Positions 24,895 through 35,366 of a stretch of 45,391 nucleotides of DNA are shown piece by piece; position 1 is the stretch's first letter, and each line of letters starts with the position of its first letter. The translations under genes were made by a program, and so were the position numbers. The DNA comes from Ophioceras dolichostomum (lineage: Eukaryota; Ascomycota; Sordariomycetes; Magnaporthales; Ophioceraceae), in the NCBI GenBank assembly GCA_003049485.1, contig PYST01000312.1, positions 1 through 45,391 on the forward strand, read 5' to 3'. Under the pieces are notes generated by a model. The model had not been told where the DNA came from and made no database searches. It worked only from the letters and a program-made list of their open reading frames with translations.

Positions 24895-25545
24895 TTATAG
24901 GAGCACTTCCCAGAAAGCAGCAAAGGTAACAAGGTACAAGCCTAGCGTCACGGCGTAGACGCCCAAGACGCCGACGTGACGACCTACATCGGCACCAAAT
25001 AGATGCGTGGTCGCGGCGCTGCTTTTGTAATTGCTCGAGCTATTCTGCTTCTTCCTCCTCCTGCGCGCCTCGAGCAGCTTTGGGGCCGCCGCGGAGCCAG
25101 GGCAGGTGCAGTTCCGGCAGGCGAAGGCGGCGAACGACTCGAGGAGTCTGGGATCGCTGTTCGCACCACAGAGGCACTCGGCGAATGGGCCCTCGCACTC
25201 GGGGAGGTCCTCCTCGGGGGTGGAGACCAGGGATGCGCAGTCCCCTCCTCCGAACACGGCATCCCAGTCCGGCGTGCAGCCGGCGTCGAGGTGCTGCTTG
25301 AGGTGCGACGAGACGGCAGACGCGGGGCAGGGCACGAAGGTCTTGTCTGCGCTGCAGACGCTTTCGTCATTACCGTCGTCGCGGCGGTCCTTGGTGGTGG
25401 TAGAGGGGGAGATCAAAACATCGTCGGGTGGGTTGATGACCCGCGCGGCTATACCCATCGCTGCGGCATGGTGGAAGAAGAGCATGGAGGCAGAGAAGGC
25501 GACGAGTAGAAGAACAAGAGGGAATCGCACCTGGGGTTTGGCCAT
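24895..25545 (-). CDS. Small secreted ten-cysteine protein with hydrophobic C-terminal tail
   Basis: This is a single exon of 216 aa. The start at 25545 has a good context (GCAGCCATGGCC), is followed at once by a signal-peptide-like stretch (residues 6-34), and has no ATG upstream on its strand until about 25857. The frame stays open further upstream, but that part has no signal or domain. The mature region holds ten cysteines at 64, 73, 90, 103, 117, 124, 126, 143, 146 and 148, an even number that fits five disulphides and includes CLC and CRNCTC clusters. A basic patch (RRRRKK, near 161-166) and a Ser/Asn-rich spacer precede a hydrophobic tail (190-216), which could be a GPI signal or a membrane anchor. 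I do not recognise a family. The spacing is not a clear CFEM domain. A surface protein or effector-like role is an inference. Confidence 0.72.
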   Translation of the reverse strand: MAKPQVRFPLVLLLVAFSASMLFFHHAAAMGIAARVINPPDDVLISPSTTTKDRRDDGNDESVCSADKTFVPCPASAVSSHLKQHLDAGCTPDWDAVFGGGDCASLVSTPEEDLPECEGPFAECLCGANSDPRLLESFAAFACRNCTCPGSAAAPKLLEARRRRKKQNSSSNYKSSAATTHLFGADVGRHVGVLGVYAVTLGLYLVTFAAFWEVLL

Positions 25546-27057
25546 GGCTGCTGCTCCTGACTTGTTCCTTCTGTGGAATGTTTTGTTTTCGGTTCCTTGC
25601 TGAGATTGCAGGACTAAGGTGATAACAAGGACGGGTGTTGCAGGATGGTCTATAAAGCTGGGCTGTGGACTAGCGAGGAAGCAGACGGCGCAACGGAAGC
25701 TAGAGAGTTGAAGAGAAAGGAGATGAATACCAAAGTATTGGGAGAAGGACTCGAATTTAAATAGACGAGGATTTGAGAAAAAGACGCGCGATGCGAGGTG
25801 TGAATCACAGTATGATGCGGTGTTATAGCGAGAATTCGGACGGAAATGTGTCTGAATCATCATCAACGGGGTGATACCGCCGAGGAGAACGGGAACTTGG
25901 TGCGCCAGATCATCATCCTGGACGGGGACCGGGAACGGGTGAGTCACTTGCAAGCGCACTTGCATTGCGAGTATCGGAGCTGCGGGCTGGGCCTCGCCGG
26001 CCACAAGTGCCAGGCCGGGGGGTCGACTGCGCTTGTCCAGGAACGCGTTCGGCGGTGGGCTCAGAGCTGTCTTGCCAGTTTGTAGAGGCCGAAAAAGGGA
26101 CCGCTACCAGGTGCTGAGAAGAAAGAAAAAGGACGGGAGGCTTGGAAAACGGGACGGGGCGGATAAGATTGGGGAACCGGGGACCCGAGGTCGGACGCCA
26201 GAGGCCGGAGGGGGCCAGAGGAGGCCAGAAGCCTGCCTGTTTGTCGACATTAGGGCTGGGTGATGCTGAGGCGCGAGATATTGGAAACGCGAAATTTCCG
26301 ACGACTGGTCTGGGACTGGTGAATGCGGTGTGCAAACGGTCAAAGAGAGCAAATATGAAAATGCTGCAAGGGATAAGAAGAGGACATTCGTGACTGACAA
26401 AAGGGAATGCTGTTCGATGAAAGGATGTTCGATACCCAGGCATGCGTGGATGGATGGCATGCCATCGTACCATCATCACGAAGCCAGAATCCGAGCCGGA
26501 GGATTTTTAGCAGGGTTCGAGTAACACCGATAGCTGGTCATTAAGGAGGCCACTGAATGGGCAAGAGTTTTTGGCGTCCTTTCACCTAAAACTGGTCACC
26601 GTTTCTGGCCTTCATGTGCCGGTCGAGAAAGAAGGCCTGGCATGCATCGTTGTTGAATGCTGGATTTGGCAAAACCAACAGCCGATGTTGAATGGTCAGA
26701 GCCGGCTGAGGTAATCAATTGATGGTCACGTGCATGCCTCGAGCCTTGCTGACGTGACCACGGGGATTGGGGATGGGTGGAGAGCTTGGACCACTGTCAA
26801 TGCTCCACATCAATGCATCCACGCAAGTTGGATCTGCCTGCAAGGCTGCTTAGCTGTTGTGCTGAGATTCCAACCAACCTCCAACCTCGACCACGAACCC
26901 GCGAACCCAAACTGTCAACAACCGAGCGATTCGATCTACTCCCACCTAACAGCCCACCACCAACAGAGAACTTTACCAGGCTCCAGCAGTTTCATTCCTC
27001 CGATCCACTCTCTGACAACTTCCCGAATCGCCTCGTCTTTCCGTCCAGCTTCCCACG
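25546..27057. promoter_or_regulatory. Divergent upstream region of the cysteine-rich protein gene and RPN5
   Basis: About 1.5 kb separates the two start codons. On the minus strand, 25546-25856 has no ATG and contains a TATTTAAA box near 25756-25763, a plausible promoter for the secreted protein. On the plus strand the last 240 bases before RPN5 (26818-27057) have no ATG and are C-rich, typical of a fungal leader. I see no gene in between. Confidence 0.55.
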
Positions 27058-28806
27058 ATGGCGGACGCTCCCTTGAAGCCGGAGAAGGACTTCTCCAAGG
27101 AGGCGGACAAGACCATTCCCGAGGCCGAGAAATTGGCCAAGTCGGACCTCCAAGCGGCGGTTGAGAAGCTCACCAGTCTTGAGAAGCTGGCCCGTCAGGT
27201 GCGTTTTGATTCCAATGGTGCTGGCCACCGCTGCGAATTTGAATCGACGATGCTAACATCGGAAACACGCGTCCCTCTCTGCTCTATTCGCAGGCGTCAG
27301 ATCTCACATCAACATCAAGAGTCCTCATCGCGATCGTATCCATATGCAAAGATGCCGGCGACTGGAGCCTACTCAACGACCAGGTGCTAGTGCTCTCCAA
27401 GAAGCACAGCCAGCTGAAGCAGGCCATCACGCGCATGGTGCAGAAGGTCATGACATTCCTGGACGACACGCCCAGCATGGAGGTAAAACTGTCGGTGATT
27501 GAGACGCTGCGGACGGTGACGGAGGGCAAGATCTTCGTCGAGGTCGAGCGCGCGCGCGTGACCAAGATCCTGTCGGACATCAAGAAGTCCCAGGGCGACC
27601 TCAAGGCCGCGACCGACATCCTGTGCGAGCTGCAGGTCGAGACGTTCGGCTCGATGGAGCGCCGCGAGAAGACCGAGTTCATCCTCGCCCAGGTCGCGCT
27701 CTGCATCGAGGTCGGCGACTGGACCCAGGCGGGCATCCTGAGCCGCAAGGTCAGCACCAAGTACCTGGCGCGCAAGCCCAAGAAGACGGCCGAGCAGCTG
27801 GAGAAGGAGAAGAAGGAGCGCGAGAAGAAGGAGAAGAAAGGCGAGGTCGTGCCGGAGGTTAAGGTCGACGACACGACCGACCTGAAGCTGCGGTACTACG
27901 AGCAGCAGATCATCCTGGCGCAGCACGAGGGGAAGTACCTCGATGTATGCAAACACTACCGGCAGGTGCTTGATACCGAGGCGGTGGAGGAGGACCCGGC
28001 CAAGCTGCACCCGGTAAGCTATCTCCTGTTTTCCCTTTACCTTTTTTTCCGTCCCCCCTTCCTCTTCCCCTCCATCATACATTTACCGCCTACAAACTAG
28101 CTGACACCTTTCCCGGTTCACCTATTAGGTTCTCCAACGCATCATCTGGTTCATCATTCTTGCCCCGCACGACAACGAGCAACACGACCTCCTGCACAGG
28201 ATCCACCGCGACACGCGCAACACCCAAGTGCCGCAGGACGCGGAGCTCCTCAAGCTCTTCACGGTGCACGAGCTGATGCGATGGCCTAGCGTGGCCAAGA
28301 CATTCGGCCCTCACCTGTGCGCCACGGACGTGTTCGACGCACAGGCGCCTTCAACTTCCTCTAGTGCCGAGTCGTCCTCGTCCGACGCCGCCACGAAGCC
28401 GTTCCAGCGGTGGCAGGACCTGCGCAAGCGCGTCATCGAGCACAACGTCCGCGTCGTGGCCAGGTACTACACGCGCGTCGAGGTCGGGCGCCTGACGCAG
28501 CTCCTGGACCTGACGGAGGACGAGACGGAGAAGTACATCTCCGAGCTGGTCACGTCCAAGACGGTGTACGCCAAGATCGACAGGCCGGCCAGGATCGTCA
28601 GCTTCGCGAAGCCGCGCGACGCCGACGACATACTGAACGAGTGGTCGTCCAACATGAAGTCGCTCCTGGGCTTGCTGGAGAGGATCGATCATCTGATCAC
28701 GAAGGAGGAGATGATGGCCCGGATCCAGCCTACTACTGCCGCTGGTGGTAGCACTGGAGCGGGGAAAGATGCCAAGGGGAAGGCGCACGCTACTCGGGTG
28801 AAGTAG
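27058..28806 (+). CDS. RPN5: 26S proteasome regulatory particle lid subunit Rpn5
   Basis: The model is join(27058..27198, 27294..28013, 28129..28806), 512 aa. Intron 1 (95 nt) has GTGCGT, GCTAAC and CGCAG. Intron 2 (115 nt) has GTAAGC, CTGAC and TTAG. Both lie between codons. The protein is helical throughout. It has the strongly conserved core typical of Rpn5/PSMD12 (EGKIFVEVERARVT, DILCELQVETFGSM, KLRYYEQQIILAQHE), a Lys/Glu-rich charged loop near 230, and a C-terminal PCI domain with the winged-helix segment around VARYYTRVEVGRLTQLL. Rpn5 is a scaffold of the lid that contacts Rpn9 and Rpn11 and is needed for ubiquitin-dependent degradation. It is slightly longer than the yeast protein because of the charged loop and a Ser-rich insert near 335-345. 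The start at 27058 follows a 240-base AUG-free leader. Confidence 0.96.
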
Positions 28807-29306
28807 GACTAGACCCCCGTTTACTGAGGCTGTGGCTGACTGACGGGCCCGTTTGAGGGGTTTGAAGTAAGGAAGGCTGCTGGTTGGGAAGGAGGGACGG
28901 ACGGTGGCGGCTTAGGCGCAGAATAAATAAAACCATGTACTTTACCTTCTCACAATCAAATTAGATTGGGCAAGTCTGTTTATCCTCCAGGTCAAAAGTG
29001 ATGAACCCAAGGTCCGTTTCTTGGTGACCGACTGAGCTTTGGAGGTCTTTGCCTCTGCGGTTGCAGTTTTGATGTGGAGGCAACGACGCCCCCGGACAAT
29101 TTATCTGGCCTTCTATTTCCTAGAGCAATCGGGAAGTCAAGTACAGGTCTATGAGTCTACCTCCATTCCAAACGAGAAGAAACAAACGGGAACCCGGTCC
29201 AGTACTTAGGCACCTCTATAACAGTTCCCAACAGCTAGTAGTAAAATAACAAATCGCTATCCATCATCACGCCTTCCCAGCAGGGTCAGCCGCGTCCGCA
29301 TCCGCC
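28807..29306. other. Convergent 3' ends of RPN5 and the FSH hydrolase gene
   Basis: This 500-bp stretch lies between two stop codons that face each other. It holds both 3' UTRs and no coding sequence. Confidence 0.7.
28922..28932 (+). terminator. Polyadenylation signal of RPN5
   Basis: AATAAATAAAA lies about 115 bases after the RPN5 stop codon, a suitable place for a fungal AATAAA-type positioning element. Confidence 0.6.
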
Positions 29307-30456
29307 CTAATCATCACCATCATCACCGCCCATACACCTATCCTTCACGAACCCAACAAGCGGCATAGCCCACTCCTTGCTGATCGGCACGTAGTGCCCG
29401 CCGGGATGCTCGACCACTACGGGGTCCCTGCACCTCTCCACTAGTCCCCTACTGCGCGCCTCCTCGACGACCGTGTCCAGACTCCCGATGAAGTGCAGGG
29501 TGGGCGTCTGGATCTGACGGGGCGAGTAGAGCCAGGACAGCTCCGGAGGCACCGCAAAGAAGCCGCTGTACACGGCCGCGAACCGGAGGGGTTGGTGGGC
29601 GTTTGCTTCGCGGAGGTCGGCGACCCAGGAGGAGAAGTCTAGGTCTTTGTCGTCACCAGAAGACGAGGTGAGGGAGGGAGAAGAGGGAGAAGGGGGAAAG
29701 GTCCGGGACGGCTCGAGCGCGGACGCCACCATGGCCGCCATGGCGCCGCCTTGGGAGAACCCGACCACGCCGGCGACGGGCCCGCCGGCGGACCGGATGG
29801 TTGATGCGATGGTCGCCATGCCGGCCGAGAGGAGGCGGTAGGTGCCCGTGGCGTCGTGGCGGCGGAACCAGGCCCAGTTGTCGGATTCTTCGGCCGCCGC
29901 GGAGTATGAGAATGATGATGGGGTGGAGGTGCCGGAGACGGAGGCGGAGTCGGCCACTGGGGGTGTGGGAGTGTAGCCGGGGATGTCGGAGGGGAGGAGC
30001 CTGTTGGGGCCGGTGGGGTAGATGAGTGTGGGGAGGAGGTTGAAGGGCGCGAGGGATTTGATGAGGAGCTTTTCTAGGGCGCGGGTTTTGGCGTGGAAGA
30101 GGGGGCCGGATTGGGTGAAGCCTGTGGTGTGATATATGCGTTAGCATCGTAGCGTACATGGGGTGAGCGAGTATGCGTGGAGGATGGGGGTAGGTGAGTT
30201 TTTGTTGAGTTTGGGTTGATGAGAGAGCGGGGTGGTTAAGCTGAGTGAGTGAAGGCGCATCGGGATTGGATGCGCACGACGTGAGCACGGGGTGTGATTT
30301 AAGCCAACACCTACCGTGAAGCATCAATATCTTGATCTCCTTCTTCCCTGCGCCGGCACCAGCCGGCTTGGCTTTCGGCGCCGCTTTGGTCTTGGCGGAG
30401 TTTAGGGGCGGGCCCGGGCTGGAGCCGGAGCCGGGTTGCTCGACATTGGACACCAT
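29307..30456 (-). CDS. FSH-family serine hydrolase (FSH1/OVCA2-like)
   Basis: The model is complement(join(29307..30121, 30315..30456)), 318 aa, with a 193-nt intron (GTAGGT donor, GCTAAC branch, CACAG acceptor) that splits the Gly of the LMLHGFTQ motif. The protein is an alpha/beta hydrolase. The likely triad is Ser170 in GFSQGG, Asp263 in GSLD and His290 in HPGGHYVP, all in the expected order. The first 40 residues are a Pro/Ala/Lys-rich extension. A low-complexity Ser/Pro insert (about 190-205) is absent from shorter family members. FSH proteins are predicted esterases or thioesterases, and some homologues act in secondary-metabolite clusters, but no such cluster is present here. A TATATAAA box lies about 90 bases upstream. 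An in-frame AUG at 30561 would add 35 residues, but its context is poor and it lies beyond that box. Confidence 0.88.
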
Positions 30457-30542
30457 TATGAGTTTTCGTCGTGACAATACTGCCTGTGAGTCTTGAGACA
30501 AGCGTATAGCCGATTTGCGCAATGTAAGGAAACGAGGGTTGG

Positions 30543-30550
30543 TATATAAA
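30543..30550 (-). promoter_or_regulatory. TATA-like box of the FSH hydrolase gene
   Basis: TATATAAA (TTTATATA on the sense strand) lies about 90 bases upstream of the AUG at 30456. No minus-strand ATG occurs between it and that start, which supports a short leader beginning just downstream. Confidence 0.5.
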
Positions 30551-30561
30551 AGCAGGAACAT

Positions 30562-31363
30562 AAATGTTCGTTAAGAGAGGTGGTGATTGATAAACCGCGC
30601 TGTGCGTTGAAGATTTTAGGCTGGCCGTTTTCATGACTGATGATTGAGCTTCGGTGCCACCGTTCCGCATCATTGAATGACTCAATCGGCAGCGGATGGC
30701 GGAGCTGTCGTCGCAACTCGACCCTCCAATATTGGAATAGCACATTAGATATTTCTCGTGAGCTACCTTAGTTCTCTACGTGGACCTCGAATCTTCTCGA
30801 CTTGCCTTACAATTCATATCCTCGTGCCTCTAGTCCGCAAAACTGAATCGCGTTCGTCGATGATCTACATATGCTAGGGTTGCCTAACTGCAAGCCATGG
30901 TCGACATAAGTGGGATATAAACGGATTGACCACAGATAGAGGCTACTGTCAGTAGAGATCATGTTACAAGAGTGCCAGGTTCGGGGCTGACGCTGAGCTC
31001 TGATTACTTGGAATGATGGCCCTCTAAAGACTGTCCATCGTCACAATCAGCCTCATTGGTCGAGCCTGTACGCGCTAAGCAAGTGGCAGTGCATTCCTCG
31101 AGCACTAGAGTCTCCTCCGGTTCCTATTCACGAATGATCAAGGTCACTCTATGCGAGATACCCAGCGGCAACGTAGTTCAGATTCTTTCCTCTCCTCCTA
31201 TCCCAATTCTATGATACAGTCGCGTGCTGATTCCTCTATGCGGGCGACGTGATGTCCGATGCGCCGGTCGTGCGAACTAATAGCTTCCGTGCCACCATCA
31301 TCTCTGCTGGCGCCCTTATGCCTTCTCTCCTCATCGGTCGGTCCGTCATGGTTAAGGAACCAT
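30562..31363. other. Intergenic region upstream of FSH and downstream of ATP18
   Basis: About 800 bp between two minus-strand genes. It should carry FSH upstream control elements and the ATP18 3' UTR. No gene or repeat is recognisable. Confidence 0.5.
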
Positions 31364-31852
31364 CTATCGGCGGGTGTTTCTCGGGTCGTTCTTCCACTCG
31401 TCGCCTTTAGAGGAGAAAAACAGTGAGCATGGCGCCGGGACAAGGAGGGAACCCAGTGAAAATGTCGAAGAAGATTAGCGAAGTAGAGGAGTAGGCAGAG
31501 CACATACTGGCCATCATCGCGTTCTGTGCGCTGTTAATGCCGTAAGCAATGACGAGGCCTGTTGTCGTCGCAGTTGTTAGCTTCGCGCATTCGCCATATA
31601 CTTGAGGCCGAATCGAGGTCGCCGCTTTCGGGATGCTGCTGCTGCTGCTGCTAGATAGCGATCGGATCAAATCAGGACTGGCAAGGCGTACCGGCGGCGA
31701 AGAATGGCCACATCGGCTTGACTGTCAATTGCGTCGAGTACTGCTGTTAGCGGGTTTGTCCGGGCAACTTCGGTCAAGCGGAGAGAGAGATCAATTGACG
31801 TACGGACTGGCCCCGGGAACTTCTTCAGGGCGGGGGCTCCGAGCCAGGACAT
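31364..31852 (-). CDS. ATP18: F1Fo-ATP synthase subunit i/j (Atp18), four micro-exons
   Basis: The model is complement(join(31364..31404, 31508..31558, 31692..31721, 31804..31852)). The exons are 41, 51, 30 and 49 nt long and give 56 aa. Introns of 103, 133 and 82 nt have GTATGT, GTACGC and GTACGT donors and AG acceptors, with CTAAC branch sites in the latter two. The spliced protein has the Atp18 layout: a short N-terminus with LKKFPGPVLKPMWPFFAAG, one membrane helix (about residues 20-37), and a hydrophilic end with EWKNDPRN. Yeast Atp18 has the matching KRFPTPILK, WPFF and NDPRNPR elements at similar spacing and similar length. The protein sits in the mitochondrial inner membrane as part of the Fo stalk and dimer region. 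The minus strand has no ATG for 165 bases upstream. Coding sequence is 171 nt against 318 nt of intron. Confidence 0.88.
31634..31651 (+). repeat. (TGC)n run inside an ATP18 intron
   Basis: Six TGC units lie within the middle ATP18 intron. They read as CAG/AGC on the sense strand and create decoy AG dinucleotides upstream of the true acceptor. Confidence 0.8.
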
Positions 31853-33199
31853 CTTGTCGGATTTGAAAGAGCGAAAGAGGTGGTAAGGTCGGAGGGATGG
31901 TGAGGTTTGTTGGTGGTCGGTTGTTGTTGTCCTTGCAGAAGCTTCACGCAATGCCGACGAAGTCTTTCTAGAATGCGGGCTTTTCCCGGAGCAAAAACTG
32001 GTGCCTTGGAAAATTGCATCTTTGTGCCTGAGGCAGAAGCACTGCAGAATCGCTGTAACGCCCCGCTTCTGCTGAAAATAAATTCCGAATCCGTGAGCTC
32101 CACGCCATGTGACATCACTTAGACCACTTTCCACATTTCCCCGCAATCACTTGCGTTCCAGGTGCCTGCCCAACTTGGGAGGGAAGCTTGAGCTTGCCTG
32201 AGCTCCTCTCTCCTGTATCTGAGGTGGTGCTCTCAATCTCCCTCACTCAATCTCCCTCTTTCTTCCCGCGTTTTGCGTTGCCGAATTGACACATACAACT
32301 CACGCGCACATTCAGCTCAGCAAAGCGAAGCATCAAAAAAGCAGAAACCTTTCGACACAAACATTTGACCACCTGCTGAAAAGAAGTGTGGGGTGCCCGT
32401 CGTTGTTTGTTACACGCAGCACGCGGCCCATCATCCAAGCATTTCGCTCTCCTCCGCATTAATTCCAGGTCTCACCTTCTTCCAATCGAATTGACCCAAT
32501 TAACCATCGACCCTACCCTCCCCCTCATACATCCTTTCCCGCCGGAGTCGAACCACCTCCCCCTCATTCTCGGTTGTCTTTCCTGGACGGCAAACCACCC
32601 CTGCCTTCCTGCGAGTCTGCCCTCATCCTGCAGCTATTGCCTGTTGTTTTCCTCTTCCGACCTCAGCCTACAGCCGGAGAGCGTTGCACTTTCTCGCCCT
32701 TTCCTCCCCCCGAGGCTTGCCTGACCAGCCGCAGCACCGCATCCAGCTGGCTCTCTCCCCTGCGCGCCTTCCGTACTGTACTCACTCACACTCTTGGCGG
32801 GTATCACGCTGCCTGCCTGCGTCGTAGCTGCGCACTGCTTGACTTGACTCCAAGCCCAATTAGGAACGTCCTCTGCTGCTTGCTGCCCTTCCCCACGCCA
32901 CGAGGCTCATCACTTGTGTGCCGTCCGTTACCGACCGATCTGCCCATCATATCTCGGGTTGTGCTACCCTGACTTTGCCGCCCGCCCGGTATTTCTTCTC
33001 TGCACATTCTGTCCGTCCCGTCAAAACATCCGACGAGGAAGGGAAACACACGACCACATCCACCCCAGCAACTTCTGACGTAAAGGACTCACCCGAATAT
33101 TATTTTCGGGTGACTTCTTTTCGTTGCCTGCTCCCTCAAGTCTGTCTGTTATACCAAGACAAACCCTTCTTCTTCACCTATTCAATTTCCTACACCGTT
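31853..33199. promoter_or_regulatory. Divergent promoter region of ATP18 and the NIPSNAP gene
   Basis: The two genes start 1,347 bp apart and face away from each other. The minus strand is ATG-free for the first 165 bases (ATP18 leader). The plus strand is ATG-free from 32110 to 33199, about 1,090 bases, with strong C and CT richness from about 32170. That suggests a long NIPSNAP leader whose transcript begins near 32200, possibly with a UTR intron. Core promoters for both genes should therefore lie between about 31950 and 32250. Confidence 0.5.
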
Positions 33200-34455
33200 A
33201 TGTTGACCCGCCGTGTTCTCCGTGAGGCGGCTACCCCGCTGCGTGGGGTTCGGCGGTTCGGCATGACCATGGCCTACCGAAAGGAGGCGCCCTCCCTCGC
33301 GGACATCGAACCGGACAACCAAGCAGCATTCGTCGAAAAGCAGAAGGCGTTCCGGGCGAGGTTACTAGAAGAGCAGCGGCAGCGAGACGCCAGTGTGTCC
33401 AAGTCCCCTCCTTCCCCGTCCTCCCCCTACCCTGTCTCCCCTAACAACAGCACTTCCTCAACATCGTCATCATCCTCGTCCTCTGCCAAGGATGACGCCA
33501 GCAACAGCTTCATCCGCGGCAGCGTGCAGGGCCTAGGCTCACTTAGCACGGCCAAAGGAGTCGCTGCCGAAATCGAGGCCCAGGAGCCTCCTCGCAGGCT
33601 CGGACCCCTGTCGAGCCTCATATACGGCACCAAGGAGGGGCGGCTGATGGACGCCCAGATCGAGGCCAGCTTCAGCCAGGTGCTAGCCCGCGGCAAGTAC
33701 GTGCACTCGATCGTGTTCCACGAGGTTAAGCACGACAAGACCGATGAGTACATCGACCTGGTCGGGAAGTGGTACCCACGCATGGCTTCAATGCCTGAGA
33801 ATAAGGTTCATCTGGTGGGCAGCTGGCGGACTGAGGTCGGGGATTGTGATACGTTTGGTGAGTACACCCGCCGTTTTTGCTCAGCGTCTCCCCGTGGACC
33901 TTGCATTGATATGGCTACAGCCACCTGGTATGTCTTGCAAAAACTAACATGCAGCTTCACAACAACACAGTTCATATCTGGGAATACCAGCGCTACACAG
34001 GCTACCACGACTCGCTGCACAACATCTCGCAGCACCCCGAGTGCCCCGACTTCGAGAAGAAGCTGCGCACGCTTATAAAATCCAAGAACATCTCCCTGAT
34101 GCAGGAGTTCTCGTTCTGGCCTACCACCCCGCCGCGGCAGCTGGGCGGCCTGTTCGAGCTGCGGTCCTACACTCTCCACCCGGGAAACCTGCTTGAGTGG
34201 GAGACGCACTGGCGGCGGGGCCTGAAGGCTCGCCGGGAGGTGATGGAGGGCGTCGGCGCCTGGTTCGTCCAGATCGGAGATTTGAATACGGTCCACCACC
34301 TGTGGCAGTTCGCCGACCTGGAGCAGCGTAAGATCACCAGGGAGAAGAGCTGGAGCATCCAAGGGTGGAGCGAGACGGTGCATAAGACGGTGCCGCTCAT
34401 CCAGACGATGAAGAGCCGCATCCTGATCCCGATGCCGTGGTCGCCTGTCGCCTAA
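33200..34455 (+). CDS. NIPSNAP-family mitochondrial protein
   Basis: The model is join(33200..33857, 33971..34455), 380 aa, with one 113-nt intron (GTGAGT donor, AAACTAACA branch, CACAG acceptor) splitting a Val codon. The N-terminus (MLTRRVLREA, RRFGM) is basic and lacks acids apart from one Glu, fitting a mitochondrial presequence. A Ser-rich linker spans about 64-100. Two dimeric alpha/beta-barrel-type NIPSNAP repeats follow: one from about 166 with HIWEYQRYTGYHDSLHNI near its end, and one from about 270 with LFELRSYTLHPGNLLEWE and VHHLWQFADLEQR. Animal NIPSNAPs are mitochondrial and linked to mitophagy and metabolism; fungal function is little known. The start at 33200 is the first ATG after about 1.1 kb. 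The frame is open a further 282 bases upstream but contains no ATG. Confidence 0.92.
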
Positions 34456-35366
34456 AAGGCAAAGAAGTTTGGCAGCAAATCGCGTCTTTCGCTGGATGGC
34501 CGGCCTCCTTGAATCTCGGTTCGGGGCAAGGGCTGGGTAGGGTATGGCGAACTCGGCGTTACGTGCTGAAACCCTCATCCGCAGACCGACTTGTCCGCTG
34601 GCTGTTGCGGTCGATCCTTTCCGGTGAATTGCTACCTGGCTAGCTCGCTGCGCTCAGCCTAGGGTGATCCAGTTAGTTAGTTGCCTTTGTGGCGATCGAG
34701 GTGAGGGGGGTTTGAGGAAGAGAGTCTGTGCTTGCAATCATCGTAACGAGGCTGGAGGAACACAGAGTGGGCGTCAGGGAGTTTACCTTTTTTGTTTCGG
34801 CTTCCTTCTTTTCCTCATCATAGGAAGCCCTGTTAAACGTGCTATAAACGCGTGTAAATCTCAGTCGTTGCCTTTCCTTTCCTTTTTCTTTCTTTTCCCT
34901 TTACGTTAGTATTATCATCTCTTCTTGCTTTTCTCTATTTTTCGGTTTCGTCGCTGTGGTTTCGTCCTCATCACCCTTCTCTCATCTCCATCCTCATTGG
35001 AATCGTATGGGCAACTCGGGGTAGCCAGCTTCGCAGCTATGGATCGGCCATTGCCTTCTACATACCTAGGTTAGGTTAGGTAGCCGGGTGCAATAGGAAC
35101 AGAGCTAGTGGACAGCAGCAAAATCACCAAGCATCCTTGTGCGATCCATTCCATAACTGCTTGCTTTGGCACAGCTTCACGCCATAATCGCGGCGACATT
35201 GATGATTGATGTGTTCAACGTAGACACATGTGAGTTTGCGACTCGTACTGTAAGTAATCAAGAGACAGCACTGAATACCATTGAATCCCGTATGTACCCA
35301 GCATCCGGAGGAACACGGTTGAAGCAGACAGGCTATTTTTGGAGGGTTTTGCTATGCTCATCAATT
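34456..35366. other. Convergent 3' region between NIPSNAP and RAV2
   Basis: About 0.9 kb between two stop codons that face each other. It holds both 3' UTRs, pyrimidine runs near 34860-34960, and a short CTAGGTTAGGTTAGG-like run near 35066. No coding sequence is supported. Confidence 0.6.

Noticed and set aside
25546..26004. In-frame upstream extension of the cysteine-rich protein to 369 residues
   Set aside because: The extension contains no ATG near the gene, would bury the signal peptide, and crosses a TATA-like promoter box.
32539..32560. GGTTCGACTCC B-box-like element on the minus strand
   Set aside because: The stems do not pair and no A-box accompanies it. It lies inside the NIPSNAP leader.
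32918..33199. In-frame upstream extension of the NIPSNAP protein
   Set aside because: There is no ATG in the extension, and it would displace the mitochondrial presequence from the N-terminus. It is leader sequence that happens to lack stop codons.
35066..35082. TTAGG-like short repeats
   Set aside because: The units are not the TTAGGG telomere repeat, there are only about two or three, and similar CTAGG-type motifs are common in fungal intergenic DNA.
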